Source: Clostridia bacterium
Lineage (GTDB): Bacteria > Bacillota > Clostridia > TANB77 > CAG-465
DNA length: 64,000 bases
Assembly (NCBI GenBank): GCA_017534305.1
Contig: JAFWCU010000010.1
Span: 84,602 to 148,601, forward strand
Direction of reading: 5' to 3'
Position 1 is the stretch's first letter, and each line of letters starts with the position of its first letter. Below the pieces are notes generated by a model that worked only from the letters and a program-made list of their open reading frames with translations, searched no databases and had not been told where the DNA came from. Made by a program: the position numbers and the translations under genes. Positions 33,654 through 42,440 of this stretch are shown here, in pieces.

Positions 33654-34860
33654 TTATAAAAAAGATTTTCCAGTGTTAATGAATAGAAAAGTTGCTTACC
33701 TAGATAGTGGAGCAACAACACAAAAACCAGAAATGGTATTAAATGCAGTAGATAAATACTACAAGGATCATAATGCAAATCCTCATAGAGGAGCTTATAG
33801 TTTAAGTATGGAAGCAACAGAAGACTATGAAAATGGTAGGGATAAAGTTGCAAAGTTTATAAACGCTTCAAGAGAAGAAGTTATATTTACTAAAAACGCA
33901 TCTGAAGCACTAAATCTTGTTGCATATGCATATGGACTAGATAATTTAAATGAGAACAATGAAATTGTACTAAGCATAATGGAACATCATTCAAATTTAG
34001 TACCATGGCAATATGTTAGTAGAAAAACTGGTGCTAAACTAAAATATATGTACATTAATGATAACTTTGAACTAGATATGGATGAAGTTAAAGCAAAAAT
34101 TACAGATAAAACTAAAGTAGTAGGAATAGTACATGTATCTAATGTTACTGGAACAATAAATGATGTAAAAGCTATAATTGAATATGCTCATAGCAAAGGT
34201 GCTGTTGTAGTACTAGACGTATCACAAAGCATACCACATATGAAAATAGACGTAAAAGAATTAGATGCAGACTTTATTGCATTCTCTGGACATAAAATGC
34301 TTGCACCTTTAGGTATTGGTGTTTTATATGGTAAAAAAGAATTACTTACAAAAATGACTCCATTTTTATATGGTGGAGATATGATTGAATATGTATATGA
34401 AGATCATACAACTTTTGCACCTCTTCCATCTAAATTTGAAGCGGGAACTCAAAATGTTGGAGGAGTAGTAGGACTAGCTGCTGCAATAGACTATATTGAG
34501 TCAGTAGGCTATGATAACATTCAAAAAATAGAAAAAGAACTAGTAGACTATGCAGTAGAAAAACTATCTAAGCTAAATTATATAACTATGTATATGACTA
34601 AAAATAAAGAAAATCATTCTGGCGTAATATCTTTCAATATTAATGGTGTTCATCCACATGATGTTGCAAGTATATTAGATAATGAAGGAGTATGTGTAAG
34701 AAGTGGAAATCACTGTGCACAACCACTTTTAAGATACATAGGAATAGACTCAACATGTCGTGCAAGCTTTTATTTATACAATACAAAAGAAGATGTAGAT
34801 AGACTTGTTGCAGCAATAGAAAAAGCGTACAAAATGTTTGAAAAATATCTTAACAAATAA
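33649..34860 (+). CDS. sufS: Cysteine desulfurase SufS
   Basis: Group II PLP-dependent enzyme that takes sulfur from cysteine as a persulfide. The PLP lysine is in F-S-G-H-K-M-L-A-P near residue 222, and the persulfide cysteine is in R-S-G-N-H-C-A-Q-P near residue 360. The length of about 403 residues is typical. The ATG at 33649 has AAGGAG upstream; the TTG at 33640 is nine bases earlier and less likely. sufU starts 10 bases after its stop, the usual pairing in Firmicutes. Confidence 0.95.
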   Translation: MDYKKDFPVLMNRKVAYLDSGATTQKPEMVLNAVDKYYKDHNANPHRGAYSLSMEATEDYENGRDKVAKFINASREEVIFTKNASEALNLVAYAYGLDNLNENNEIVLSIMEHHSNLVPWQYVSRKTGAKLKYMYINDNFELDMDEVKAKITDKTKVVGIVHVSNVTGTINDVKAIIEYAHSKGAVVVLDVSQSIPHMKIDVKELDADFIAFSGHKMLAPLGIGVLYGKKELLTKMTPFLYGGDMIEYVYEDHTTFAPLPSKFEAGTQNVGGVVGLAAAIDYIESVGYDNIQKIEKELVDYAVEKLSKLNYITMYMTKNKENHSGVISFNINGVHPHDVASILDNEGVCVRSGNHCAQPLLRYIGIDSTCRASFYLYNTKEDVDRLVAAIEKAYKMFEKYLNK

Positions 34861-34870
34861 AGGAGAAAAA

Positions 34871-35317
34871 ATGGATAATTTAGAAGAAATGTACAATGAA
34901 ATCATAATGGAACACTCTATGAATTCATATAACAAGAAAAAACTTGCATCCCATGATTTTTGTGATTTAGGTCACAATCCAAATTGTGGAGATGAAATTG
35001 AAATTGAGGTAAAACTTAATGGAGATGTTATTGAAGATATGGCCTTTTCAGGACACGGATGCGCTATATCTCAAAGTTCAACTTCTGTTATGATAGATGT
35101 ACTTAAAGGAAAAACAGTTAAAGAGGCAAAAGAAATCATAGCAATATTTATTGGTATGATTAAACGTGAAATAACAGACGAAGAAGAACTTGAAAGATTA
35201 GAAGATGCAATAGCATTTAAGAATATTTCAAATATGCCAGCACGTGTCAAATGTGCACTTCTTGCATGGCATACAATGGAAGATATTTTAAAGAAATTAG
35301 AAGAAGGAGAAAAATAA
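34871..35317 (+). CDS. sufU: Zinc-dependent sulfurtransferase SufU
   Basis: 148 residues of the IscU/SufU fold. It receives sulfur from SufS by zinc-ligand exchange. The three cysteines are in N-P-N-C-G-D, G-H-G-C-A-I-S and R-V-K-C-A-L-L, with the aspartate after the first. The 18-20 residue insertion between the second and third cysteines distinguishes SufU from IscU and is present here. The start ATG 34871 follows AAAGGAG; a longer frame overlapping sufS has no support. Confidence 0.94.
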   Translation: MDNLEEMYNEIIMEHSMNSYNKKKLASHDFCDLGHNPNCGDEIEIEVKLNGDVIEDMAFSGHGCAISQSSTSVMIDVLKGKTVKEAKEIIAIFIGMIKREITDEEELERLEDAIAFKNISNMPARVKCALLAWHTMEDILKKLEEGEK

Positions 35318-35757
35318 TGAAAATTTCTACTAAAGGAAGATATGCATTAAATATTATGGTAGATATAGCCAAGAATGCAGGTCAAGAAAAATATATTTCA
35401 CTTACAGAAATAGCAAATAGATTAAAGCTTTCAAACAAATATCTAGAGCAAATTATTGCGCCTTTAAATAAAGCAGGACTAGTTTCAAGTACTAGAGGGA
35501 ATAATGGTGGATATATGTTATCTAGAAAAGCAGAAGAATATAAAGTTGGGGACATATTAAGAGCAACAGAAGGAAATCTAGCACCAATTACTTGCCTTTC
35601 AGATGGCAGTGCTAAAAATTGCCCAAGAAAAAATCAATGTACAACTTTATCTTTTTGGCAAGGTCTAGACAAAGCAATAGAAGATTATGTAGATAGTAAA
35701 ACATTACAAGATTTAGTAAATGAGACTAAATCTACTAAAAAATATGTATTAAAATAA
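35317..35757 (+). CDS. iscR: Rrf2-family Fe-S transcriptional regulator (IscR-like)
   Basis: 146 residues beginning M-K-I-S-T-K-G-R-Y-A-L. A winged-helix DNA-binding domain carries the recognition segment L-S-N-K-Y-L-E-Q-I-I and the wing S-T-R-G-N-N-G-G-Y. Three cysteines spaced C-x8-C-x5-C near residues 90-105 are the expected ligands of a [2Fe-2S] cluster. The start overlaps the sufU stop by one base, so it is translationally coupled. It probably senses Fe-S status and controls the operon through the dyad near 29424; that link is inference. Confidence 0.88.
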   Translation: MKISTKGRYALNIMVDIAKNAGQEKYISLTEIANRLKLSNKYLEQIIAPLNKAGLVSSTRGNNGGYMLSRKAEEYKVGDILRATEGNLAPITCLSDGSAKNCPRKNQCTTLSFWQGLDKAIEDYVDSKTLQDLVNETKSTKKYVLK

Positions 35758-35768
35758 AGGAGAAATAA

Positions 35769-36821
35769 ATGAAAAGTGTATTATTAGGAATGAGTGGCGG
35801 AGTAGACAGTTCTGTAAGTGCAATACTACTTAAAGAGGCAGGATACAAAGTTGTAGGCTTAACTATGTGTCTATTTGGTAATGGTAGTTGTTGTAACATG
35901 CAATCTATTCTAGATGCAAAAGCAGTATGCAAAAAACTTGGAATTGAGCACTACACATTAGACTTTCAAAAAGAGTTTAAAGAAAATGTTATAGATAAAT
36001 TCATAGAAGAGTACCAAAATTGTAGAACACCAAATCCTTGCATAGACTGTAATAGATATCTAAAATTTGGAGCTATGTATGAATTTGCAAAAGAACACAA
36101 TATAGATTATATTGCTACAGGGCACTATGCAAAGGTTGTATATAGTGAAGAATATAAAAGATATGTTATAACTAAATCTAAAGCAGATAAAAAAGATCAA
36201 ACTTACGTATTATATAATATACCTCAAGAATTAGTAGAACACATTGTTTTTCCACTTGGAGATTTTGAGTCAAAAGATCAAATAAGAGAAATCGCAAGAG
36301 AGCACGGAATGCTTGTAGCATCAAAGCCAGATAGCCAAGAAATCTGCTTTGTACCAGATAATGACTATGTTAATTTCTTAGAAAAACATAATATTCAAGG
36401 AATGAGACATGGAAGAATCGTTAACACAAAAGGAGAAATACTTGGAAAACATCAAGGACTTCATAGATATACAATAGGACAAAGAAGAGGAATGGGAATA
36501 TCTAGTTCAACACCACTATATGTATTAAAACTAAATAAAGAAAATAATACTTTAGTTGTAGGAAAAGAAGAAGAACTATATACAGATACAGTGTGCGTTA
36601 GTGAGCCTAATTCACTACTTTGGGATAAATTTGAAGACGGGTTAGAAGTAGATGCAAAAATAAGATATTCTGCTCCTGCAAAGCCTGCAGTTATTCATGT
36701 AAATGAAGATGGAACTCTAACTGTAAAATTCAAAGAAAAAGTAAGAGCAGTAACTCCAGGACAAGCAATAGCTTTCTATGTAGGAAATATTCTTGCAGGT
36801 GGAGGAAAAATAGAAGGATAA
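35769..36821 (+). CDS. mnmA: tRNA-specific 2-thiouridylase MnmA
   Basis: Enzyme that thiolates U34 of tRNA-Lys, Glu and Gln. The PP-loop G-M-S-G-G-V-D-S-S lies at residues 8-16. The catalytic cysteines are in T-P-N-P-C-I-D-C-N near residue 100 and S-Q-E-I-C-F near residue 197. Length 350 is typical. It starts 11 bases after the iscR-like gene with AAAGGAG, so it belongs to the suf operon and can be supplied with persulfide sulfur by the SufS encoded upstream. Confidence 0.95.
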   Translation: MKSVLLGMSGGVDSSVSAILLKEAGYKVVGLTMCLFGNGSCCNMQSILDAKAVCKKLGIEHYTLDFQKEFKENVIDKFIEEYQNCRTPNPCIDCNRYLKFGAMYEFAKEHNIDYIATGHYAKVVYSEEYKRYVITKSKADKKDQTYVLYNIPQELVEHIVFPLGDFESKDQIREIAREHGMLVASKPDSQEICFVPDNDYVNFLEKHNIQGMRHGRIVNTKGEILGKHQGLHRYTIGQRRGMGISSSTPLYVLKLNKENNTLVVGKEEELYTDTVCVSEPNSLLWDKFEDGLEVDAKIRYSAPAKPAVIHVNEDGTLTVKFKEKVRAVTPGQAIAFYVGNILAGGGKIEG

Positions 36822-36834
36822 AAGAGGTTTTTCT

Positions 36835-37503
36835 ATGAAAAGAGGAATTATTGTAGGTGTTATTATATTATTATTAATAATCATAATAATACCTCTCTTA
36901 GTGTTATATTCAGAAGGAATAGTTATTATAGATAATAATAAATCATATACTAATGAAGATTTTGGTATTTCAACATACACTAGTAAGGTAGATAAAGATG
37001 GTGATGGAATAGACGATCAAACAGATTTTTTACAAAATGTTAGAAAATACATCGCAAAAAAACCAAAATATAAAAGTGAATACTATGCTGGTGGATACCC
37101 AACAGATGAATATGGAGTATGTACCGATGTAATTGTTGTTGCAGCATTAAATACTGGATATGATTTAAGAACTCTTGTAAATGAAGATATTAAAAATAGA
37201 AAAGAAGACTACGATATTGATATAATAGATATAGATATAGATTTTAGAAGAGCAAAAAATCTTAATGAATATTTAGAAAAAAATGCCATAGTACTTACCA
37301 CGGATTTATCTAGAATAGAAGAGTGGCAAGGTGGAGATATTGTTGTGTTTAAAGGACATATTGGCGTAGTATCAGACAAAAGAAATGAAAATGGTATACC
37401 CTATTTAATTCACCATGCAAACATATTTCAAACAGAGTATGAAGAAGCAGTAGGGCTAGAAATATTAAAAGAAATAATAATAGGACATTATAGATTAAGT
37501 TAA
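36835..37503 (+). CDS. DUF1287 family membrane-anchored protein
   Basis: 222 residues: one N-terminal membrane helix, a D-K-D-G-D-G-I-D-D loop near residue 57 that looks like a calcium-binding loop, then the DUF1287 domain with G-G-Y-P-T-D-E-Y-G-V-C-T-D-V and G-H-I-G-V-V-S. The cysteine of V-C-T-D and the histidine of G-H-I-G are placed as in NlpC/P60-type amidases, so a cell-wall or peptide hydrolase outside the membrane is plausible, not shown. It follows mnmA by 13 bases and ends the operon at a terminator. Confidence 0.8.
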   Translation: MKRGIIVGVIILLLIIIIIPLLVLYSEGIVIIDNNKSYTNEDFGISTYTSKVDKDGDGIDDQTDFLQNVRKYIAKKPKYKSEYYAGGYPTDEYGVCTDVIVVAALNTGYDLRTLVNEDIKNRKEDYDIDIIDIDIDFRRAKNLNEYLEKNAIVLTTDLSRIEEWQGGDIVVFKGHIGVVSDKRNENGIPYLIHHANIFQTEYEEAVGLEILKEIIIGHYRLS

Positions 37504-37532
37504 GGATAGAGAAAATCTATCCTTATTTTTTT
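37502..37532 (+). terminator. Terminator of the suf-mnmA operon
   Basis: AAGGATAGA pairs with TCTATCCTT over GAAAA, followed by TATTTTTTT. Confidence 0.88.
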
Positions 37533-37560
37533 GCATAAAAGAAAAACTACCTCATATATT
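37533..37560 (+). promoter_or_regulatory. Possible mother-cell (sigma-E type) promoter of spoIVA
   Basis: GCATAAA at 37533-37539 and CATATATT at 37553-37560 with a 13-base spacer, 26 bases before the spoIVA start. This loosely fits the sigma-E pattern and there is no good sigma-A promoter in the same gap. A weak, motif-only call. Confidence 0.35.
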
Positions 37561-37585
37561 GTTAATGAGTATACGGAGGTAGTAA

Positions 37586-39064
37586 ATGAAAAACGTAGAA
37601 ATATACAAGGACATAGCTAAAAGAACAAATGGGGATATATATTTTGGAGTTGTAGGCCCAGTAAGAACAGGTAAGTCTACATTCATTAAAAACTTCATGG
37701 AGCGTTTTGTTATCCCAAATATAGAAAACGAGTATAATAGAACACGAGCACTAGATGAGCTTCCACAAAGCGCTAGTGGTAAAACGATAATGACAACAGA
37801 GCCAAAATTTATTCCAAACGAATCAGTTGAAGTGACTTTAGACAACAAGGTAAGATTTAAAACAAGACTAGTAGATTGTGTAGGATATTTAATAGATGGA
37901 GTATCTGGACATATGGAAGAAGATATGCCAAGAATGGTAAAAACTCCATGGCAAGAAGATGAAATGCCATTTTCAAAAGCAGCAGAAATAGGAACTAAAA
38001 AAGTAATAGAAGATCATTCTACAATTGGAATTGTAGTTACTACAGATGGAACTATAACTGGAATAGATAGGCAAAGCTATGTTCAAGCAGAAGAAAGAGT
38101 AATTAATGAATTAAAAAGTATTAATAAACCATATATAGTTATTTTAAACTCAACAAATCCAACTCAAGAAGAAACTATAGAGCTAAGTAGGCAAATAGCA
38201 TCAAAATATGACTGTGAAGTACTCCCTTTAAATGTGGAAAATATGACAGATGATGATTTTAGCTCAATATTTGAAAGATCTTTAGAAGAGTTTCCTGTAA
38301 GTGAAATTGGATTTGAACTTCCAGAATGGTTTAGTGTATTAAATCTAGAACATTGGTTAAAACAAGAGGTAATTGAAACAGTCAAAGAATTTCTTCAAAA
38401 AGATTTTTCAATTAGAGAAATAAAAACTGAAATTGAAAAAATGAAGGTCAATGAAAATTTTGAAGATGTAATATTAAAGGATGCTAATATGGAAAATGGA
38501 AATGTAAAAATTCAAATTAATTTGGCCCCAGAGACATTCTATAGAATACTATCTGAAGAATCTAATTTTGATGTTAAATCTGATGCTGATATATTCTCAT
38601 TATTAAATGAATTTGCAAACACAAAATCTGAATATGATAAAATAAAAATGGCAATGGAAGAGGTTAGAATAAAGGGGTATGGAATTATAACCCCAACAAA
38701 AGATGAATTAAAACTTGAAGAGCCTGAAATAGTAAAACAAGGAAATAAATATGGTGTAAAACTTAAAGCATCTGCTCCTTCTATTCATATGATAAGAGCA
38801 GATATTGAGACAGAAGTATCTCCAATAGTTGGAAGCGAAAAGCAATCTGAAGACTTGGTAAAATACTTACTATCAGAGTTTGAAACAGATCCTAAAAAAA
38901 TATGGGAGTCAAATATATTTGGAAAATCTCTACATGAGCTTGTAAATGAAGGATTACATAACAAACTATATAAAATGCCAGATGAAGCTCAAATGAAACT
39001 GCAAGAAACATTACAAAAAGTTATAAATGAAGGAAGTGGAGGGCTAATCTGTATAATATTATAA
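37586..39064 (+). CDS. spoIVA: Stage IV sporulation protein A, spore coat ATPase
   Basis: 492 residues, the normal length. SpoIVA hydrolyses ATP and polymerises over the forespore as the base layer of the coat. Walker A is G-P-V-R-T-G-K-S-T at residues 24-32, the D-C-V-G-Y motif lies near 97, and the I-L-N-S-T-N-P segment near 187. The C-terminus ends in G-L-I-C-I-I-L, as in other SpoIVA proteins, where it contacts SpoVM. Start ATG after GGAGGTAG. A single-gene unit. Its presence shows the organism is, or descends from, a spore-former. Confidence 0.97.
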   Translation: MKNVEIYKDIAKRTNGDIYFGVVGPVRTGKSTFIKNFMERFVIPNIENEYNRTRALDELPQSASGKTIMTTEPKFIPNESVEVTLDNKVRFKTRLVDCVGYLIDGVSGHMEEDMPRMVKTPWQEDEMPFSKAAEIGTKKVIEDHSTIGIVVTTDGTITGIDRQSYVQAEERVINELKSINKPYIVILNSTNPTQEETIELSRQIASKYDCEVLPLNVENMTDDDFSSIFERSLEEFPVSEIGFELPEWFSVLNLEHWLKQEVIETVKEFLQKDFSIREIKTEIEKMKVNENFEDVILKDANMENGNVKIQINLAPETFYRILSEESNFDVKSDADIFSLLNEFANTKSEYDKIKMAMEEVRIKGYGIITPTKDELKLEEPEIVKQGNKYGVKLKASAPSIHMIRADIETEVSPIVGSEKQSEDLVKYLLSEFETDPKKIWESNIFGKSLHELVNEGLHNKLYKMPDEAQMKLQETLQKVINEGSGGLICIIL

Positions 39065-39065
39065 A

Positions 39066-39098
39066 AAAGAAAAAGCACTAAAATTAGTGCTTTTATTA
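39066..39098. terminator. Bidirectional terminator
   Basis: AAAAGCACTA pairs with TAGTGCTTTT over AAAT, with T-rich tails in both directions, between spoIVA and the convergent J-domain gene. Confidence 0.87.
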
Positions 39099-39746
39099 TT
39101 TGCCAAATAAATTTGCTAAATCTTTAAAAGAAGAAGAAATACTTATTATCATTACAATTACAATAACAATAAGAATTGCAATCTTTATTCCAAAATCTTT
39201 TAAAATTTGTAAATAATATCTCTTTTGTTCTTCCTTTTTTAGTTTTTTTAACTCTTCTAATGTCATTCCTTCATAAGGATTATGTTGTGGTGGTGGGGTA
39301 AAACCATTAAATCCATAACCACCACCGGTTTGGTAACTATTATCATTGTATTGACCATAAGGGTTTCCATATTGACCTTGGTTTTGATTCATAGTAGTTT
39401 GCGTATATTGTTCGTATTGGTTTCCAGTAAGTCTACTAATAACGCTATCTTTTTGTGCAATAACTTGTTTTAGATACTCATTTTCTTCCATAATAGCTTG
39501 AATTTGACCATATTGTCCTTGAGATTCTTCAGCATCAAGTTCTTCGTCATATCTTGCACGAGACGCATCGTCAGATAATATATTATATGCTTCTGTAAGC
39601 TCTTTAGATTTTTCTTCTGCTTTAGTCTTTTCTTCACCTTGAAATAAATCTGGATGATTAGCTTTCATGTGCATTTTAAATACTTTATTAATTGTATCTT
39701 TAGAAGCTTTTCTACTAACCTCTAATATATCATAATAATTTTTCAT
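39096..39746 (-). CDS. J-domain protein with C-terminal membrane anchor
   Basis: 216 residues. The first 70 form a J domain with the H-P-D tripeptide (N-H-P-D-L-F) that stimulates Hsp70 ATPase. A Gln-rich, Tyr/Gly/Asn-rich linker follows (residues about 85-155), then a short charged helix and one C-terminal membrane helix (I-A-I-L-I-V-I-V-I-V-M-I-I). It lacks the G/F and zinc domains of DnaJ, so it is a specialised co-chaperone that could recruit DnaK to the membrane. ATG with AGGAGAAG upstream. Confidence 0.85.
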   Translation of the reverse strand: MKNYYDILEVSRKASKDTINKVFKMHMKANHPDLFQGEEKTKAEEKSKELTEAYNILSDDASRARYDEELDAEESQGQYGQIQAIMEENEYLKQVIAQKDSVISRLTGNQYEQYTQTTMNQNQGQYGNPYGQYNDNSYQTGGGYGFNGFTPPPQHNPYEGMTLEELKKLKKEEQKRYYLQILKDFGIKIAILIVIVIVMIISISSSFKDLANLFGK

Positions 39747-39868
39747 ATATTACTTCTCCTATATATACAATAATATTGTACTTTAAATAAAAAATAAAGT
39801 CAAGAAAACGACAATTTATATCAAATAATAAAAATAATGTTAAATTTTTATTAAATGAAAATAAAATG

Positions 39869-39896
39869 TTGAAAAATGAATATACTATGATATAAT
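39869..39896 (+). promoter_or_regulatory. sigma-A promoter ahead of the leader ORF and DUF1846 gene
   Basis: TTGAAA at 39869-39874, 16-base spacer, TATAAT at 39891-39896 preceded by TGA. It is the main regulatory site in the 363-base gap between the J-domain gene and the DUF1846 gene; the rest of that gap holds a small ORF and a hairpin. Confidence 0.7.
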
Positions 39897-39931
39897 AAAA
39901 AAAGTTAATTAAAATTTTAAGGAGAATAACG

Positions 39932-40027
39932 ATGAAAAGAGGAAACATGATATCACTAAAAATAAAACTACAAAATTTTGTAGGGATATCTGTCACTCTA
40001 AATCATATTGAAAAAACGAACATATAG
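39932..40027 (+). CDS. Possible 31-residue leader peptide or small protein
   Basis: An ATG eight bases after AAGGAG opens 31 codons (M-K-R-G-N-M-I-S-L-K-I-K-L...). The peptide is basic with a few hydrophobic residues, and I do not recognise it. Promoter, ribosome site, ORF and a terminator-like hairpin follow one another in 200 bases, which is the arrangement of an attenuator leader, or of an independent small gene. Confidence 0.45.
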   Translation: MKRGNMISLKIKLQNFVGISVTLNHIEKTNI

Positions 40028-40028
40028 T

Positions 40029-40080
40029 CCAGGTAACATTGACTCTAAATGAGTTTAATATACCTGGATTTTTATTATTT
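40029..40080 (+). terminator. Terminator-like hairpin between the small ORF and DUF1846
   Basis: CCAGGTA at 40029-40035 pairs with TACCTGG at 40061-40067; the interior can add a GACTC/GAGTT stem. A T-rich tail follows. It either ends the small ORF transcript or regulates read-through into the DUF1846 gene, which has no other obvious promoter in the 30 bases after it. Confidence 0.65.
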
Positions 40081-40109
40081 ATTTTTTGTGTTGGAAGGAG
40101 TAATTAAAG

Positions 40110-41570
40110 ATGAAAGAAATAGGATTTGATAGTGAAAAATATTTAAAAATTCAAAGTGAAAAAATTGCAGAAAGAATAAAAATGTTTGATAACAAATTAT
40201 ATCTTGAATTTGGTGGTAAAATCTTTGATGATAATCATGCAGCAAGAGTACTACCAGGATTTAGACCAGATAACAAAATTAGAATGTTAAAAGAATTCAA
40301 AGATGATCTAGAAGTAATCTTTTGTATAAATGCAGCAGACATAGAAAAAAGTAAGATAAGAGCAGATTATGGCATAAGCTATGAACTAGAACTATTAAGA
40401 TTAATAGAAAAACTTCAAGGATTAGATATTAGTATAAATAGTGTTGTAGTAACTATGTATAAAGATGGAATGAATATATCAAGGCTTGAAAAATTACTTA
40501 AAGATAGAAATATAAAAATGTATATTCACAGACCTACAGCCGGATATCCAGAAAATGTAGATTTAATAGTAAGTGAAGAAGGATATGGTAAAAATCCATA
40601 TATTGAAACAACTAAAAAACTAGTTGTAGTAACAGCTCCTGGGCCAAACAGTGGAAAACTTGGAACATGTTTATCTCAACTATATCACGAGCATAAAAGA
40701 GGAGTAAATGCTGGATATGCAAAATTTGAAACATTTCCAGTATGGAATTTAAGCTTGCTTCATCCTGTAAATATAGCATATGAAGCTGCAACTGCAGATT
40801 TAAAAGATGTAAATATGATTGATCCATTCCACCTAGAAGCATATGGAGAATATGCAGTAAATTACAATAGAGACGTATCAACATTCCCTATATTAAAAAA
40901 TATATTAATGAAAATTACTGGAAAAGAAATATATAAATCTCCAACAGATATGGGTGTTAATATGATAAAACAATGTATTACAAACGATGAAGTGGTTCAA
41001 AAAGCTGCAACAGATGAAATAATTAGAAGATATTATAACACTCTTTGTGATTTTAAGAATCACATATGCGGTCAAGATGTAGTAGATCAAGCAAAATCTT
41101 TAATGGATAAACTTGAATTATCATTAACAGATAGAGAAGTAGCAAGAGTTGCAAATGAAACTGCAGAAAGAAGAAATGTAAAAATTCTTGCAATTGAACT
41201 AGATGATGGAAAAATTATTACAGGAAAAGAATCTGAACTTTTAAGTGCAACAAGTGCAGCTTTCTTAAATGCCATAAAAGAAATAGCAAAAATACCAGAT
41301 GGAGAAATGCTACTTTCTCCTGCAGTTCTTGATGGAATATATAAAATGAAACAAAAAACATCATATAATACTTCATATTATCTAAGTTTACCAGAAGTGT
41401 TAATAGCATTAAGTATATGCTCAATTACAAACCCAATTATAGAAAAAGCTATAAGGGATTTAGAAAAATTAAGAGGATGCGAAGCACATGCAAGTTATAT
41501 GTTAGATCAAAGTGAATTAAATGCACTAAAAAATCTTGGAATAAACTTAACATGTGAGCCCAAAATGTAA
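40110..41570 (+). CDS. DUF1846 family protein
   Basis: 486 residues, matching the DUF1846 family in length and pattern: it opens G-F-D-S-E-K-Y-L-K-I-Q-S, and has E-F-G-G-K-I-F-D-D-N-H-A-A-R-V-L-P-G-F near residue 30, H-R-P-T-A-G-Y-P near 137 and T-A-P-G-P-N-S-G-K-L-G-T near 171, a P-loop-like stretch. The family is common in Firmicutes and soluble; its biochemical role is not established. ATG with GGAAGGAG upstream. Confidence 0.88.
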   Translation: MKEIGFDSEKYLKIQSEKIAERIKMFDNKLYLEFGGKIFDDNHAARVLPGFRPDNKIRMLKEFKDDLEVIFCINAADIEKSKIRADYGISYELELLRLIEKLQGLDISINSVVVTMYKDGMNISRLEKLLKDRNIKMYIHRPTAGYPENVDLIVSEEGYGKNPYIETTKKLVVVTAPGPNSGKLGTCLSQLYHEHKRGVNAGYAKFETFPVWNLSLLHPVNIAYEAATADLKDVNMIDPFHLEAYGEYAVNYNRDVSTFPILKNILMKITGKEIYKSPTDMGVNMIKQCITNDEVVQKAATDEIIRRYYNTLCDFKNHICGQDVVDQAKSLMDKLELSLTDREVARVANETAERRNVKILAIELDDGKIITGKESELLSATSAAFLNAIKEIAKIPDGEMLLSPAVLDGIYKMKQKTSYNTSYYLSLPEVLIALSICSITNPIIEKAIRDLEKLRGCEAHASYMLDQSELNALKNLGINLTCEPKM

Positions 41571-41636
41571 GCTAAATTATTGAAAAAAGTTGTAAAATAG
41601 TGTATTATTATATCGAAATAATAGGAGGAAAAGAAA

Positions 41637-42023
41637 ATGAGAGCACAAATTGAAGAAAGAAATATTGTAGTATATTTACTATTAACACTTGTAACTTGTG
41701 GAATTTTTGGAATCTACTGGTTAATAGTTATGCTAAAAGACATAGCTACTACATCTGGAGAAGATATTAACCCTTGGATGGTAATACTATTAACAATAAT
41801 TACATGTGGAATTTATGGAATTTACTATAGTTACATGATGGGTAAATATATGGTAAAAGCAGGAGAAAATTACAATGTTAAAATTGAAGATAATTCAATT
41901 TTATACTTAATCCTAACTATTTTTGGATTTGGTATTGTAACATACTGTTTAGTACAAAACGATTTAAATACTATTGCTAAAACAAAAGCTCCAGAAGTAA
42001 TTGTAACAAATGACAATAACTAG
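41637..42023 (+). CDS. DUF4234 family small membrane protein
   Basis: 128 residues with three membrane helices. The repeated T-C-G-I-F/Y-G-I-Y-W/Y pattern (residues about 18-28 and 56-66) and a Gln-Asn-Asp near the end mark DUF4234. Function unknown. It has a strong AGGAGG site; its last 14 bases overlap the next gene in another frame, so the two are translationally coupled. Confidence 0.8.
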   Translation: MRAQIEERNIVVYLLLTLVTCGIFGIYWLIVMLKDIATTSGEDINPWMVILLTIITCGIYGIYYSYMMGKYMVKAGENYNVKIEDNSILYLILTIFGFGIVTYCLVQNDLNTIAKTKAPEVIVTNDNN

Positions 42024-42309
42024 TTTGTGTCCAATTAAAGCATTAACTGGGCTAAATTGCCCTGGTTGTGGAATAACTCGAATGTTTGTTGCATTGTTTC
42101 ATGGAAACATTTATCAAGCATTTAGATATAATCCACTAGTTTTTATTGAACTACCAATTATAGCTATACTTTTTTTGCTATATAGATTTAACAAAAAATC
42201 TAGAAAAGTAGTCAATATACTATTTATCATACTTTTGGTAATAACAGTAGTATATGGTGTGTTAAGAAATATTCCATTTTTTTATTTCTTAGCACCAACT
42301 CAAGTTTAA
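42010..42309 (+). CDS. DUF2752 family membrane protein
   Basis: 99 residues. The N-terminal C-P-I-K-A-L-T-G-L-N-C-P-G-C-G-I-T-R is the DUF2752 signature with its conserved cysteines, followed by two or three membrane segments. Function is unknown. It overlaps the DUF4234 gene and ends at a terminator; the pair is a two-gene operon. Confidence 0.82.
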   Translation: MTITSLCPIKALTGLNCPGCGITRMFVALFHGNIYQAFRYNPLVFIELPIIAILFLLYRFNKKSRKVVNILFIILLVITVVYGVLRNIPFFYFLAPTQV

Positions 42310-42313
42310 AAAG

Positions 42314-42338
42314 GCAGAACAAAACGTTCTGCTTTTTA
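42314..42338 (+). terminator. Intrinsic terminator
   Basis: GCAGAAC pairs with GTTCTGC over AAAAC, followed by TTTTT. Confidence 0.86.
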
Positions 42339-42440
42339 TTATTGCAACAAAAATGTTTTACATAATGAATAGAAATTCCTTGCAAAATAGCGCCATATAA
42401 TATATAATAATATGTAGTTTTTTAAGAGGAGTGATAATAA

